Positions 10,490 to 23,400 of a stretch of 64,000 bases of DNA are shown here, in pieces. The stretch is from Poteriospumella lacustris (Eukaryota > Sar > Chrysophyceae > Chromulinales > Dinobryaceae), in contig SMOI01000138.1 of the NCBI GenBank assembly GCA_008000375.1, positions 1 through 64,000 on the forward strand, given 5' to 3'. How positions within the stretch are numbered: position 1 is the first letter of the stretch; every line of letters begins with the position of its first letter. Made by a program: the position numbers and the translations under genes. A model generated the notes under the pieces. It was not told the origin of the DNA. It saw only the letters and a program-made list of their open reading frames with translations, and searched no databases.

Positions 10490-13400
10490 TCAATGTCCGT
10501 GATGTTGTTGTTGGTTGCGGCCGTTGTGGTGTTGGTTCGCATTGAAGAAGACTTGACGCCCGGCCGGCACGTTGTTCCGCTGAGCGATGTTGCCGTGGGC
10601 GTGAGAGTTGTTGTGCTGTGGACCTTGGTTTCGATTGTGTTGCTGGTTTTGCTGCTGGTGGTGTTGTGGCTGGTGGTGCTGCTGGTTTTGCTGCTGGTTT
10701 TGCTGCTGGTGGTGTTGATTGCGTTGCTGGCCCTGGAATCGCCGCCGCTGCTGCTGTTGGTGCTGCTGCTGATGCGGCGGTTGTTGCACCGACTGGCGCT
10801 GCTGCTGCTGCTGTGCATACTGCTGCGGGATCGGTTTCGAAGGTACGACTACCTCTTCTATTTTGCGCCGTTTGTTCGCCGGTTCATCGGCCTCTCCTCG
10901 ATCGACTGCCGGCCGATGCTTGTCGTTGGCATCCCTGTTGTCTTCNNNNNNNNNNNNNNNNNNNNNNNNNNNNNNNNNNNNNNNNNNNNNNNNNNNNNNN
11001 NNNNNNNNNNNNNNNNNNNNNNNNNNNNNNNNNNNNNNNNNNNNNCGTTTGTTCGCCGGTTCATCGGCCTCTCCTCGATCGACTGCCGGCCGATGCTTGT
11101 CGTTGGCATCCCTGTTGTCTTCGAACACTTCCCCTTCTTCGATCGAGGACACGGTCGCCTTTGTCACTTCCGGTCGGAGAGGAGACGCGCCGGCAGCCAC
11201 GGACGAGTACGACCGCTCGGGGCCTTTTCTCACGAGACTCCCGATGGCAACGCTCAACAAGCTGCGCGGAAATCCAGGTAGCTTCCCAACACCAACGGAA
11301 GTCGTCGACGACTCTCGCGACAGCTTCACTGTCGGATCGTGAGTTGCTGAGAAAGGCGGATCAATCGGAGCTTCTGCTGCTTGCGGTTGGAACTCCTTCA
11401 TCGTGCACGTGACTGAATTTGGCGCGGGAACCGTCACGTGAAGCTGAACCGGCTCCTCGTTGAGTTGGTATTTCGCTGGTGGTGACGGGTCACGGAAAGC
11501 ATTCGCCGCCTTTCCGCCGCTGGAAGGCAGATTGTTCTCCCCCACGACAGACTCCACCGTGTCTTTCTTGACGATAGAGGGGACAGTGACGGCGTTGAGA
11601 GATGGGGATGAAGCATGAAGCTTCCCTTCGCCTTCGCCTTCTCCTTCCGCACGGGACACCACGCGGAGAATAGGTTGGCTGGCTTCACGAGCAACGTGCT
11701 CCCAAAAGTCACGCGGTGGTGAGCTTTGGAAAGGCCCCGAGTTATCTTCAGGCGAGACACGGTCGTCTTTCACTTCGACGCAAAAATCGCTGCGGAAAGG
11801 CGGGTGGTTGTATCCGGCCCGAGGATTTGCGCGCTGATTGTCCCGCAACAGCGATCCATCATCCTCCACACGATCGCTCCCAGGCTCAAAGCGAGCACTC
11901 TGCTGCCCGTACGCACTTGGCTCACGCACAGTAGACTCGTGGTGGGTATTCAACGCTGGCGCTGCGGACCCTTGCGAACGCGGGCCGTACGGGGACATAT
12001 CCTTCGCCTCAAACGGACGATCTGTGCGACCAAAGCGATCATTGCCAGGTGGGAAATCGTCGATTTTACCTCGATGGGGCACTTCGGTTGATTGACGAAA
12101 ACCGCCAGGAGGGCGGTTTTGATTGAACTGCCCTTGTGACGGCGATTGGAAGGTGTTACGCTGTCCGCTGTTGAACCTGTCGTGTGGGGCGTTGTTCGGA
12201 CGGGCCAGCGAGTCGTTGCGTGGCTGGATGTGATCGTGGCGAACTTGATGGCCCGAGTCACTTCTGCTTCGGGACTGATGATCATCTCGTGGCGGGTTTG
12301 CAGAGGCGGTTGGCGGACCATACGCGTTGGTGCGGTCATTGCGATGGAAATTGTGGCCGACGCTTCCTTGATGCATGGGTTTCTGGTTGGAGAGATTGCT
12401 GTCGGGAGGGAATCCATAGCCAGAATCGCTTCTGTGTCGCGTTTGCTGATCAACGCGCTGGTTGGGATGATGCAAGTGACTTGACGACGGACCAGGTCGC
12501 TGTTGACGTTCATCACCATAAGAAGTGAGACCCATGCTGCCGGACTGCACCTGTTTGCTCTGGTGAAGATGACCCTCATCGCGTTGGAAGCGGTGATCAT
12601 TCTGGGAACGAGCTGGAAGCCCATCACGTTGGTTGTGAAGATTGCCACCGTTCACTGGTGGACCATACGCATTCGGGCGATCATTGGTTCGGCCATAGTG
12701 GCCAGAATGCGCATCGTCACGAGGAAACCGACCATCCGTTTGAGGTTTGGTTCGATTTTGATCATCGTTGCGCTGAGAATAATGATTCCCCTGCGCTTTT
12801 TGAGGACCATTCACATTCGGGCGGTTATTCTGATAGGAATTCGGACGGTCATTCGGGCGGTCGTTGTGATGGGAAGCGTTCCCCATGTGGCCGGCATGCA
12901 CATCGTTTCGGTTGGATAAGCCTTCGTCACGATGAAAGCGATGGTCGGATTGGTTTCTGCTTTGACTTTGGGGATCGCCACGCTGCAAATGTTGATTCGC
13001 ATTTCCTGTTTGCGGACCATAAACACTGGGGCGGTCATTCCGATGGGACTGACTGTCCATTTGACCACGGTTCAGGGTGCTCGGGTTCGATTGACCGTTG
13101 CCGCGAGGAAAACCATGATCAGGTTGAGCATTGAGCCGACTTTGGTGATCATCGCGCTGCGGAGGATGATTCGAATGACTTGATGGAGGAGCATTGCCAT
13201 GCAGGCGATCATCGCGTTGGAAACGCTGGTCAGATGGGGCTCTGCTTCGATTTTGTTGGTGATCGCCGTGTCGAAGATGGTCTGGGGCAGAATTCGATGA
13301 CGAATGGTCATTGTGGCCGAATCCATAAGAACCACGAGTGTCGTGGGACTCGCGTTGGGAGTTTCCTCTGCTTCGACTGTCGTTGCTTTGATTCGAGTCA

Positions 13401-15279
13401 GATCGGAACCTCTTCCCAAGCGTAGCCCGAGGGAAAACATGGTCATCAATGTGCGACGACATATTGGAAGACTGAACGACTTCAACGCTCTCTTTCGGAG
13501 GTTCCAAAGGCAATTGCACTGAAGTTGCTTCTGGAACGATTGACGATGACAATGAAGTCTCGGCTGGTGTGATGACGACAGGTTTTAGGGCAGGCTTTCG
13601 TTCACAGTGCTCTTGGTAGTACTTATCCCACAGCGTCAAGAAGGTCTTGACAAATCTCGCGGAATTTTGCACGCCAATTTCATTCAAGGGCTTTGATTGC
13701 ACGGTGAGCACCATATCTGAAATTCAAACACGGCGTTAAAACGCAATTCACGTACGGTCCCGGGCGTTTCAACGACAACGGACAACGACAAGGGCTTACC
13801 TAACAATGAAGTCGTCCAATTCAGTTCCTTGAACACCTCGCAAGACTGAAACACTTTCTCAATTGATTCTTTCAGTACATCGCTTTGATCAACATTTGCA
13901 GAGCTTGGTTCGTCTTCCTGGGGGAACTTCGTTTCGGCCAAAATCATGAAAAACGCCAAGACGTTGTCGTGGTCAAACGCATCCATGCCGTAGTTGAAGT
14001 GCCCAGACAGATGATCTTCCTTGCAAAACATCGACGTGACCTTTTGAAACGTTTCAGGAGGAATTCGTTTGAACAGAAGCCAATCGCGCAGTGTTCTGCA
14101 CGGATTGGCAATTTCCGATATGTCGTAATCGATCAGACGTAGGAGTTTCAACTCCATGGCAAAGAGCGCGGCATCTCCTGGTAACGAGGGAATGCCACTG
14201 CTCGACCTTCCCTCCATAGAAGCGGGATTTTGAAGAGCCAAGAATGGGTGAGACACGCCCGTGAAGTAAATGCTCATATACTTCTGAGCCACCACGCGGA
14301 GTTTCTCCGAGCGAATGAAGTACTGCTCTGCCTTGCCCGACAAGTAGATACAGCTCAAACACACTGCCAATGGGTCATCAAGCGTTTTAGACTCCAGAGC
14401 TTTGACGTCAATAGGGCCAGAGTAAAATTCTTGCAAGAGATATTGGTTGAGAAGCCAAAACGAGGATGTGATCACGACTCTCCAGTGCAAAGTATCGTTC
14501 AACGAAACAGCTGCACGACAAAAATGGCGGTAAGCCTCGTATAGAAACTTGCGCATCATACTCATATACTGATCGCGGACTTCCGATTGCGCATCCACAA
14601 AGGAAGAGCTGCGCTTTCTGTGCTCATCTGATACCACCGACCGCGGCGGCTGAGATATCAGTGCAGCGGTGTTTTGCTCCGAGCTCGCAGAGGCAGCATT
14701 CTTTTCCAATTGCTGAAGATGGTGGTCACTTAGACGTTGCCACTCATCGAGCACGTCGCTGGGAAACAACGAATCTCTTGTCCAGTGCTTCAGCAGTTTG
14801 GAAACATGTTGCGCGTCACGTAAGTCTTGCATTTCCGGGATGACCGAGAGTAAAATCTGTAAAGACAGGCATCACTGACCATAATTCGAAAGAATTCATA
14901 TATATACAGGACATGTCTTACACAACGAAAGGCTTCCGTCCAGTCGTGCGCTTCCTTCCGCTTCACCGGATCTTGCAAGTACTTGTTCAAAATATACAGC
15001 AAGTTGAGCTTCTTCTTCGCCGACCAATTTCCGTGACCATTGGAGTCAAACTAAAAATCGCAAAAAATGCAATTGTTTACAAAACAATAGCTGAAAAGAA
15101 GAACTTTATTGGTGTACCTGGGTGATGACCGTCTCTTTCAGAAAGGAAATAAATCTGGCTGGTTTCATTTTCAGTTTGGAAACCAACCCATCGATGGTGG
15201 GCTTGCCCATTTTACTCTCAATTTGATCAAGAAACGCAGTGACATCGTCCTGTCGTTGATCGATGGCTTGTTCATCCAT
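10490..15279 (-). CDS. CID-like domain fused to a cyclin, with a long disordered tail
   Basis: Four exons on the minus strand: 15279-15118, 15050-14922, 14856-13800 and 13716-10490; GT-AG introns of 67, 65 and 83 bases keep one frame of about 1,524 aa as assembled. Residues about 1-135 look like an RNA polymerase II CTD-interacting domain (CID): helices including KLNLLYILNKYLQD, and VSKLLKHWTRDSLFPSDVLDEW at the end. A Ser-rich linker leads to a transcription-type cyclin fold at about 190-440 (cyclin T/K/L style): WLLNQYLL, CLSCIYLSGKAEQYFIRSEKL, LFAMELKLLRLIDYDI. The remaining about 1,050 residues are disordered, rich in Asn, Asp, Arg, His, Gln and Pro, with degenerate repeats around NDRPN-YGP, and end in a Gln/His/Asn tract. 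A role as regulatory subunit of a CTD kinase (P-TEFb-like) is inferred. The tail contains the 100-N assembly gap. Confidence 0.75.
10869..11122. other. Assembly gap (100 N) flanked by an identical 77-bp direct duplication
   Basis: Positions 10946-11045 are N. The 77 bases before the gap (10869-10945) recur exactly after it (11046-11122), an offset of 177 bases. This looks like two contig ends that overlap but were not merged, with a fixed-size N spacer placed between them. Because 177 is a multiple of 3, the surrounding frame is unaffected; the true protein is then probably 59 residues shorter than the assembled frame. Confidence 0.85.
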
Positions 15280-15982
15280 TTCACAAGTACTCTCAGGTTC
15301 GGTAGGTTAAACCAGCTCGAGTGCACTTAAATTTCACAATTTTCTTCAGTTTTCGAGTCGAAGGAGTAAAAGCATGCGTGTGAAAGCACCCTAGAATTGC
15401 GGATTCTCTCCAATCAAGAAGTAAAGTGAGAGATCGGATCTTGATCTTTCGCTTGAGGGGCTTGAATACAAGGAGTTGCCTGTGTGACAACAGCGAGCCG
15501 GCGGAGTGGCTGCCAGCAGCGAGAAAAAGAGTCTTCGGACGCTGCTGGCTCTTTTGGACATGATGATGACGACGAAGTGGGCGGTGTCGCCTGTGTCGCC
15601 ATGCCATGTCAATCCAATCTTACTGTTTAGGAGATTCTCAGCGCCACGATTCAAATAGTTTTGAAAGCAACTGGGGTGACAATCAACCGCAAGACGGTCT
15701 AAATATCACGCAGGTAGCCCATTGATCAGACAGGAGTTGTGATGGAAGTATCCATGATCACACGCATTGTGATGGTCGTCAGGCCGAGACAGCAGTGTGC
15801 ACAAAACTGAAACTGTCCCGAATTTTTCGCCACAGCGACGTCCACGTCTTCCATCTTGGTACATAAAAAAGAAAAAGGTATCCAGGAAATCGATTAAAAG
15901 TTGACAAGAAAAACACAAAGAAAAGACAAACAATTCGTTTAAGAGTGATATCGGTGAATTAGTGGGATATAAGGTTCCGCAA
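15280..15982. other. Intergenic region between divergent CID-cyclin and deiodinase-like genes
   Basis: About 700 bases, AT-richer than the coding regions, between two divergently transcribed genes. It presumably holds both promoters and 5' UTRs. Several short frames exist on the minus strand but none shows a domain, and I see no RNA gene. Confidence 0.45.
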
Positions 15983-16967
15983 ATGCGCATTGGAATATGG
16001 CTCTGTCTTCTTTGGGTAGCAAACGCCCTTCGATCAGAAGACAATTTGCAATCTAACTGCTACAATTTCCCGAAGGACGACTTTTCAAATGCAAATTGCA
16101 TAACGCAAAAATATGGCTTCACTCCCAAAGTGGTCGCTGTAGAGAGCAATGAGGCTGTCGATTTTACCTTGAAAACGCCTACTGTAAGTGATCTCGAGTT
16201 CGGAGTTTGCATGCTTTGGTCATTCGCAATTTCGCTTGTCTCTGAATAGGGTGAGTTAGTTTCGTTGTCGAAGGTTTTGGTTGACAGCCCCGTGCTTCTC
16301 TTGTGGGGAATGGCAACTTGCCCTGCTTTTCGAGGTCTCTCTGGCGACGGCCGATTTGTCGGCTCCTCCTATACTGAAGAGAACGCTTTGGCCAAAAAAT
16401 TACGTGGAAGCGTTCAAGTTTTGCACATCATAAGTTCGGAGCCACACCCTATGTGGCCATATGCAAACTATGATACAGGAAACTTACGTGTTAACCTTTG
16501 GAGCACCATCAGGTAAAAACTATTCTGCAGTATTGCTCACTACATAGACATTGTTTTATTGTAGTATTATTTACCTCAGCCAACCACAGACATATTCTCA
16601 GCGAATGGAGCTGTCAGTTCCTCCGGTTCAGCGACTGCTCTCCTCTGATGTAAGTGCATTGTCTCTGAAAGATCTCAACGGTGATTTACCACGACGTGTT
16701 TTCGCACTTAGATACAAATTCTGATCGACGATCTTGACGGGGCCGACGGGGTGCGAAATAATCCTGTGTGGTGCACCTACGCAAATGCCGCCAGGTATGA
16801 ACCTTGCTTCTTCAATTCCAATTTCCTTTGTACATGAGAGTCTATTTTATGCGTGTAGAGCTGCCGTTCTTATTGGACAAGATGGTAAGGTCAAGTTCAC
16901 TCAAAATTGGTTTAACGGACCTGCCATGTACACAAAAATCCAATCAATCTACAACTTATCGCAGTAG
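15983..16967 (+). CDS. Secreted iodothyronine deiodinase-like protein (Cys variant)
   Basis: Five exons: 15983-16183, 16250-16512, 16580-16649, 16712-16794 and 16859-16967, all with GT-AG introns of about 60-70 bases and a continuous frame of about 241 aa. The N-terminus MRIGIWLCLLWVANALR is a signal peptide. The core has the thioredoxin-fold deiodinase pattern: LLLWGMATCPAFRGLS, where animal enzymes have selenocysteine in the T-U-P position but this one uses a TGC Cys codon; then SEPHPMWPYAN in place of the EAH-SDGW motif; then a conserved middle around RMELSVPPVQRLL, a DDLDG turn with a one-residue-type acidic cluster, and a C-terminal NAARAAVLIGQDGKV strand pair. Deiodinases remove iodine from iodinated tyrosines reductively; substrate here is unknown, and a general redox or peroxiredoxin-like role is possible. 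It ends about 500 bases upstream of the giant gene. Confidence 0.75.
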
Positions 16968-17475
16968 ATCCGTTGAACAACACCGATCATCTTTTCGTTT
17001 TGTAGTATATCTCTCTGAAGTAATGTACAATCTTCGTTCGCTCTTGGCTTTGGACGACAGCTTGCTTCCTCACAAATCAATAGAGAAACATCATATAGAA
17101 GTAACTTGATTGCACATGCCGAACAAAGGCCTTGGCAGAAAGTCATGTGCTTGCACATCACCCCAAACATCTGTGTTTGTGTGGTCTGGGTCAGTCGGTT
17201 TCTTCCCGCACCACAACCATCGCCCCGCAAATTTGACTTTCCTCGCCAGTTCAGCCTCTTCTTCGTCATGATCTCCGGCCGGAATTTCGATAAGAGAACG
17301 TGCTGTTATTCCAATGAACTTCATTCCATTTGTAAAAATTGATCTCTGCCCTACTATTATTGAAAAAAGTTGCAAAGAGGGTCAAATAGTTTCGAACGGA
17401 TATTGCTTTTTCCATCTTTTTTTCGATCAACAGATCCTTCGATACTTTTGAGCTTTAAAAACACTACTGATAAGA
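16968..17475. other. Intergenic region upstream of the giant gene
   Basis: 508 AT-rich bases between the deiodinase-like stop codon and the start of the giant receptor gene on the same strand. It should contain the 3' UTR of the first and the promoter of the second. Nothing else recognised. Confidence 0.45.
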
Positions 17476-20400
17476 ATGATGGTCTCATTCTTTATCGTCG
17501 CTGTTTGTTGCTTGTTGCTCTGCTTTTTGCAGCCGTTCTCAAATGCAGATCTTGCATCTGAGAATGTCGTATCGCTCAACAAACAAATTTTGTATGGTGT
17601 GGACAAGAAGGCGGTTGATTCGAAAACCAACCGGAGGTTGACCGGCGACTCTCCAACTTCTGTGCCAAGTAGTCGACCAACGCATCCCACCTTCCATCCT
17701 ACATTGTCACCGACGCAACCAACGTCTCAACCAACCAGTGTTCCGTCGTGCCAACCAACCTCACAACCAACCAATCGGCCGTCGCGGCAACCCACATCTC
17801 AACCATCGAGACAGCCTTCATCCCAGCCCACTTCTCATCCATCTCGACAGCCCACCTCGCAGCCATCGTCTCAGCCAACAAGTTCACCCAGTCACTCTCC
17901 TTGTTACTTCTGCAGCGCTGGCGAGTATTTCTCCGACACAGTATGCTCTAATTCGGTTGCTGTTGCATGCACATCATGCAAGCCTGGATACACTTGCGCT
18001 GGTGGATGCTCGGATCCAGTTCCTTGCTCAACTGGCCAATACCAGCCTTCGTATGGAAGTACTGGATGCTTGTCCTGTCCGTCCGGTTACTACAACTTGC
18101 TCACTGGACAATCGAACTGTACGGCCTGTCCATCAGGCTTTTACTGTCCATCAGCAACAGTCTCTCCAAAGACCTGCCCCAAAGGTTACTACAGCATTGG
18201 TGGAACTTCAAACTGCACGGCATGCCCAGGTGGAACGTACGGTGGTCAGACGGGCCTCTCCTCGTGCACAGCATGTCCGGCAGGAACCCGATGTCCTCAA
18301 GCATCAACAAGTAAGATCCGATCGATATGTAGCGATTTTGTCATCGTTGCTGACTTATTCTTGCGTATTTTCATGCAGCGCCTATTGATTGTACGGCTGG
18401 ATCATACTCAGTACAAGGCAGTACGTCGTGCACGACCTGTCCACCTGGATCCTATTGTCCGACCACAACCATGGATTCTGTTTACACCTGCGTCAATGGG
18501 ACATACTCAACCGGAGGCGCAACCACGTGTACGACATGCCCATCGGGATACTATTGTCCGAATCCAAAGCAAGCGATTGTCGTCGCCTGCGCGGTGGGCT
18601 ACTATGCCCCCGCAGGTTCGATGCAGTGTACGGCATGCCCAGCTGGAAAGTATTGCAGCACCTCTCAGATTTTAGGTTCTTGTCCGGACGGGTACTACTC
18701 TGTGGATGGCGATGGGTCGTGTACTGCTTGCCGGGCGGGTTACTATTGTCCTGATATCAGCTCAGATTTGGAAGTGGCGTGTACAAACGGTACTTACAGT
18801 ACATCTGGCTCGGGTAGTTGCACCGCGTGCCCTTCTGGATACTACTGTCCGTACACCAATCAAGCAGTTGTCACTCAATGTTCGGCAGGAAGCTTTAGTC
18901 TTGGTCGACAAATGTCCTGTACTCCTTGTTTGGCGGGATACTACTGTCCATCGAGAACAAGTGCCACGATGACTCCGTGTCCTACTGGTTACTATTCAGC
19001 TGCAGGCGCTAGCGAGTGCACCATTTGTCCAGCCGGTAGCTACTGTCCATCTCGATCTTCCAGTCCCGTGGATTGCCCAGTGGGATCGTTCAGTGCATCA
19101 GGCTCTGTGGAATGCACGCTTGCTCCTGCTGGCTATTACGTGTCTAGCACAGGTCAAAGCTCGTACCAAATCTGTAGCCAAGGAACGTACAGTGATGAAG
19201 GCGCATCGACCTGCTCGTCATGCTCTCCTGGCTATATGTGCTTGGCCGGTGCAACTTCTCCCACCGACGACGCATGTCCGATTGGTGGTTACTGTACCAC
19301 TGCAGGAACGTACACTTCTTGTCCCACGGGAACTTACGGTATTATCAGCGCCGGTACCAGCCAATCGCAAGCATGTTCTCCGTGCGATCCTGGGTACTAT
19401 TGCTCATCCACGGGAATGGTGAGCAGTGATCGTCAGGTTTGTCCTGTCGGTGCATATTGTCCGCAAGGTTCGGACAGTCCTACGTATTGTCCGGCAGGAA
19501 CCAGAAGTTCAGCCACCGGCCAATCATCAGTATCTACTTGTGCCACTTGTACGAGAGGAACATACTGCGGAAGCACTGGAACGACGACGGGGACAACCTG
19601 CCCGGCCCATTACTACTGCCCAGCAGGAACTTCGTCGTACACAAGTTATCCCTGCCCAGCGGGTACTTACAGCGAGTCGACTGGCCTATACTCTGCATCG
19701 CAGTGCAGTAACTGTACGGTGGGCCATTATTGTACAGGATCTACCAGTCCCACTGCATGCTCCACTGGTCGATACAACCCCTATACTGGCGGTCAATCTA
19801 GCTCCAGTTGTCTGTACTGTGTCGCTGGATATGCCTGCCCATACACGGGCATGAGTGCCATGACTGTTCCTTGCACAGCGGGTTATTATTGCCCTACTGG
19901 AACCACGAATCCCTCCACGAATGCGTGTCCAACAGGAACTTACTCCGATTCGACCAGTTTGACGGGATCAGGTGAATGCTCCCAATGTCCCGCTGGATAC
20001 ATGTGTGGCTCGGCAACCACTTCCGCCTCGTTAACCGTTTGTCCCGTTGGACGTTATTGCCCGACAGGAACTGCGTCTGGGTCATCAACTGCGTGTCCAG
20101 CTGGTCGCTACAGTGCGTCTACTGGTTTAAAAGCATCCACAGATTGTGCTGTATGCCTGCCTGGCTCGTACTGTCTTGGTGGCGGTTCCGCCGTGAGCGG
20201 TACCTGCTCAGCAGGGTACTACTGTCCGTCTGGAACTACCTATGCGACTCAGTATCCTTGCCCAGCGGGTACTTACTCGTCCAGCACTGGTCTCTATTCC
20301 AGTACGCAGTGCACATCGTGCCCTGCGGGTGCTTATTGTCCACAAGCCTCCACAACATACACGACCTGTGCGGGAGGCACCTATGCACCGAACAACGGCA

Positions 20401-23400
20401 GCACGTCTTCCTCGTCCTGCTTGACATGCACGGCCGGCTATTATTGCACGTCTGGCAGTTCATCGCAGACTGAATGTGGTGTTGGATACTACTCCGCGTC
20501 TGGTGCCACATCGTGTACGATATGTCCACGTGGATCTTATTGCGGTAGCAACACGACCACTTCGACAAATATCGTGTCCGATGGTGGTTCGTGGTCCAAA
20601 TCATCTGATCCAGCGGGAGTTTGCTTCAACGGAACATACTGTGACCAAGGTATGACTCGCGCTCCGGATCTGGTCCGAAATGCGTGTCCTGCGGGTTTCT
20701 ATTGTCCAACTGGCACCACATATCCGATTTCTTGCCCAGCGGGTCGTTACAACGCCTTCACTGGTCAGTCATCTCTCAGCGATTGTACCGTTACCCCAGC
20801 TGGTTACTATTCGCTGCAAAATGCGACGGAACCGGCAGGGCTCTGTTCCCCTGGATATTATTGCCCAGCCGGTTCCACGGGGCCATACGAGGTTCCATGT
20901 CCTAATCGCACTTATCTTCCAAACTACGGTGGTGAATCAGAGGCGTTTTGCTCCAGCTGCGTTGCTGGTGGCTACTGCCCGGCAGGTTCTCCTAATCCCA
21001 TCGTTTGTCCCAAGGGATACTACTGCATCAGTGGCATTAGCAACCCTTTGCCTTGTCCACCCGGTTACTACGGCAACTCCACTGGTTTGAGCAAGATCGA
21101 AGAGTGTACTCCTTGCGATGGTGGCAAGTATTGCGATGGTTACGGGTTGACTGCTCCTCGAGGTTCTTGCGAGAAGGGCTTCTACTGTCTGACGGGTAGC
21201 AACACATCGACCCCATTCAACCCATATCAAAGTTCTGCGGCGAACCTGTCGTACGGAGGAAACTTGTGCCCAGCGGGTTATTACTGTCCCACAGGATCGA
21301 TCACGCCTACGGCCTGCCCAATAGGAACGTTCAACTCTCGTCGTGGATCATGGTCGCTCTCGAATTGTACCAGTTGTACGCCAGGTTTCTATTGCGAGGG
21401 AACTGCCAATGTATGGCCCACAGGATACTGTAGTGCTGGTTATTACTGCGTCGGTGGTGCCTACGTCCCAACGCAGACCGAAGTTCTGCCTGGATATTTC
21501 TCACTCCAAGGTGCAACCAATCAGACAGCTTGCTCCCCGGGATACTATCAGATGAACCATCGCAGTACGGGATGCAGTACTTGTCCATCGGGATATTACT
21601 GCCCCTTCTCCGCACTTGCGAGTTACGAGTCGTATGTTTGTCCGGCTGGCAATTACTGTCCGGAAGGAACCGATTTGCCTCTTAAATGTCCAGCGGGAAC
21701 GTTCACCAACGAGACTGGAAACGTCAATATCACGCAATGTACTCCTTGCTCGACTGGCTACTATTGTGCCATTGACGGCAAGAGTTCTCCAACGGGTCCT
21801 TGCACGCCGGGCTACTATTGTAGCATTGGTGCAACTACTCCAATCCAGGCAACTTCCACAGCAACGGGTGGACCTTGTACCAAAGGGCATTACTGCTTGG
21901 AGGCCACGGGTGAACCCGTTCCGTGCCCGAAGGGAACCTACATGGCATCTCGTTACAACACTGGTATCCGTTACTACAATAACATCAATTGGTACTGTGA
22001 CTTGTGCCCTGCAGGCAAGGCTTGTGATGGCATTGCGTTGAGAAACTTCACTAGCGGCGTGTCCGTTGGTTACTGGAGTCGTCTCGGTGCTCCATCGGCA
22101 ACCCCCATTTGCAACACGAATACCGCCTTGGTGAATTGCACTGAAATGTTTGGCATTTGTCCTACTGGATACTACTGTCCCGCCAACTCCTCAGTGCCAT
22201 TGGGTTGCCCCGAGGGAATGTACCAAGATCTGGAGGGCCAAGGAAGTTGCAAGTCGTGTCCTGCTGGCTACTACTGCGGCATGAACACGACAACTCCGGT
22301 TATCTGCCCTCGCGGAAGCTATTGCCCGGCAGAGACGAAGTATTTCAATGAATTCGTCTGTCCTAGTGGAATGTACAGCAACGAAACGGGATTGCAAGCC
22401 ATTGGGGACTGCGTGTCCTGTACCCCTGGCTATTACTGTGGGGCACCCGGTCTTCCGGAACCCACTGGGCCCTGTGCGCCTGGCTATTACTGTGGTGGAG
22501 GCAGTTCTATTGCAACGCCTTTCCAAAGCGAGAATACCGGGCTATCAGAGACGTATTTGGGAGATACTTGTGTCACGGTGTCGAACACCACGGTGAATGA
22601 CATCTGCCCACCTGGCCACTACTGTCCCGAAGGCAGCTCCGCGCCCACTGCTTGTCCTCCCGGTACAAACTCCTCCGTCACGGGGCTGACCAACGTGACG
22701 CAGTGTGGTGCTTGTACTCATGGCTACTATTGTCCGAACAACGGTACCGTCTTCGCGACTCGACAGTGCCTGCCCGGCTATTACTGTCCTTCCGGTACGG
22801 GGCCTTTGGATGATACTCTGATTTGTCCCACTGGATTCTACTGTCCTCTGGGCAGCCATGAGCCTATCATGTGCAACGAGGGCTCGTATCAGGACGAGAC
22901 TGGTCAATACGCGTGCAAGCCGTGCCCTGCTGGGTACTATTGTCTGTACAACACGACAACGCCCGCTGTTTGTCCAACAGGAAGCTACTGTCCAGCCGGC
23001 ACGCGGTATCATAACGAGTACTTGTGTCCGAACGGCACGTACAATGCGGCGACAGGCCTACAACATATTGCGAACTGCACCCCGTGCACACCTGGAATGT
23101 ACTGCGGGTCTCGCGGTCTGACGGAGCCGACGGATTTATGCTCAGCAGGTTACTTCTGTGGCGGGGGAAGCGCTGTCCCCACCCCTTTCGACAGTGGCAA
23201 CACGGACTTCGCGGTGACGTACCTGGGCGACACCTGTGTGTCGGTGTCGAACACTACACGCAACGACATGTGTCCCGAGGGCCACTACTGTCCTCGCGGC
23301 AGCGCGGCGCCGACGCAGTGTCCTCCGGGCACAAATTCGTCGGTGACGGGTCTGACGAATGTGACGCAGTGCGCACCGTGTACGCGCGGGTTCTACTGCC

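Noticed and set aside
10618-11412. Hydrophobic plus-strand frame (Leu/Val-rich) near the gap
   Set aside because: It is the reverse reading of Gln/His/Asn codons of the cyclin tail (CAG/CAA give CTG/TTG); not a membrane protein.
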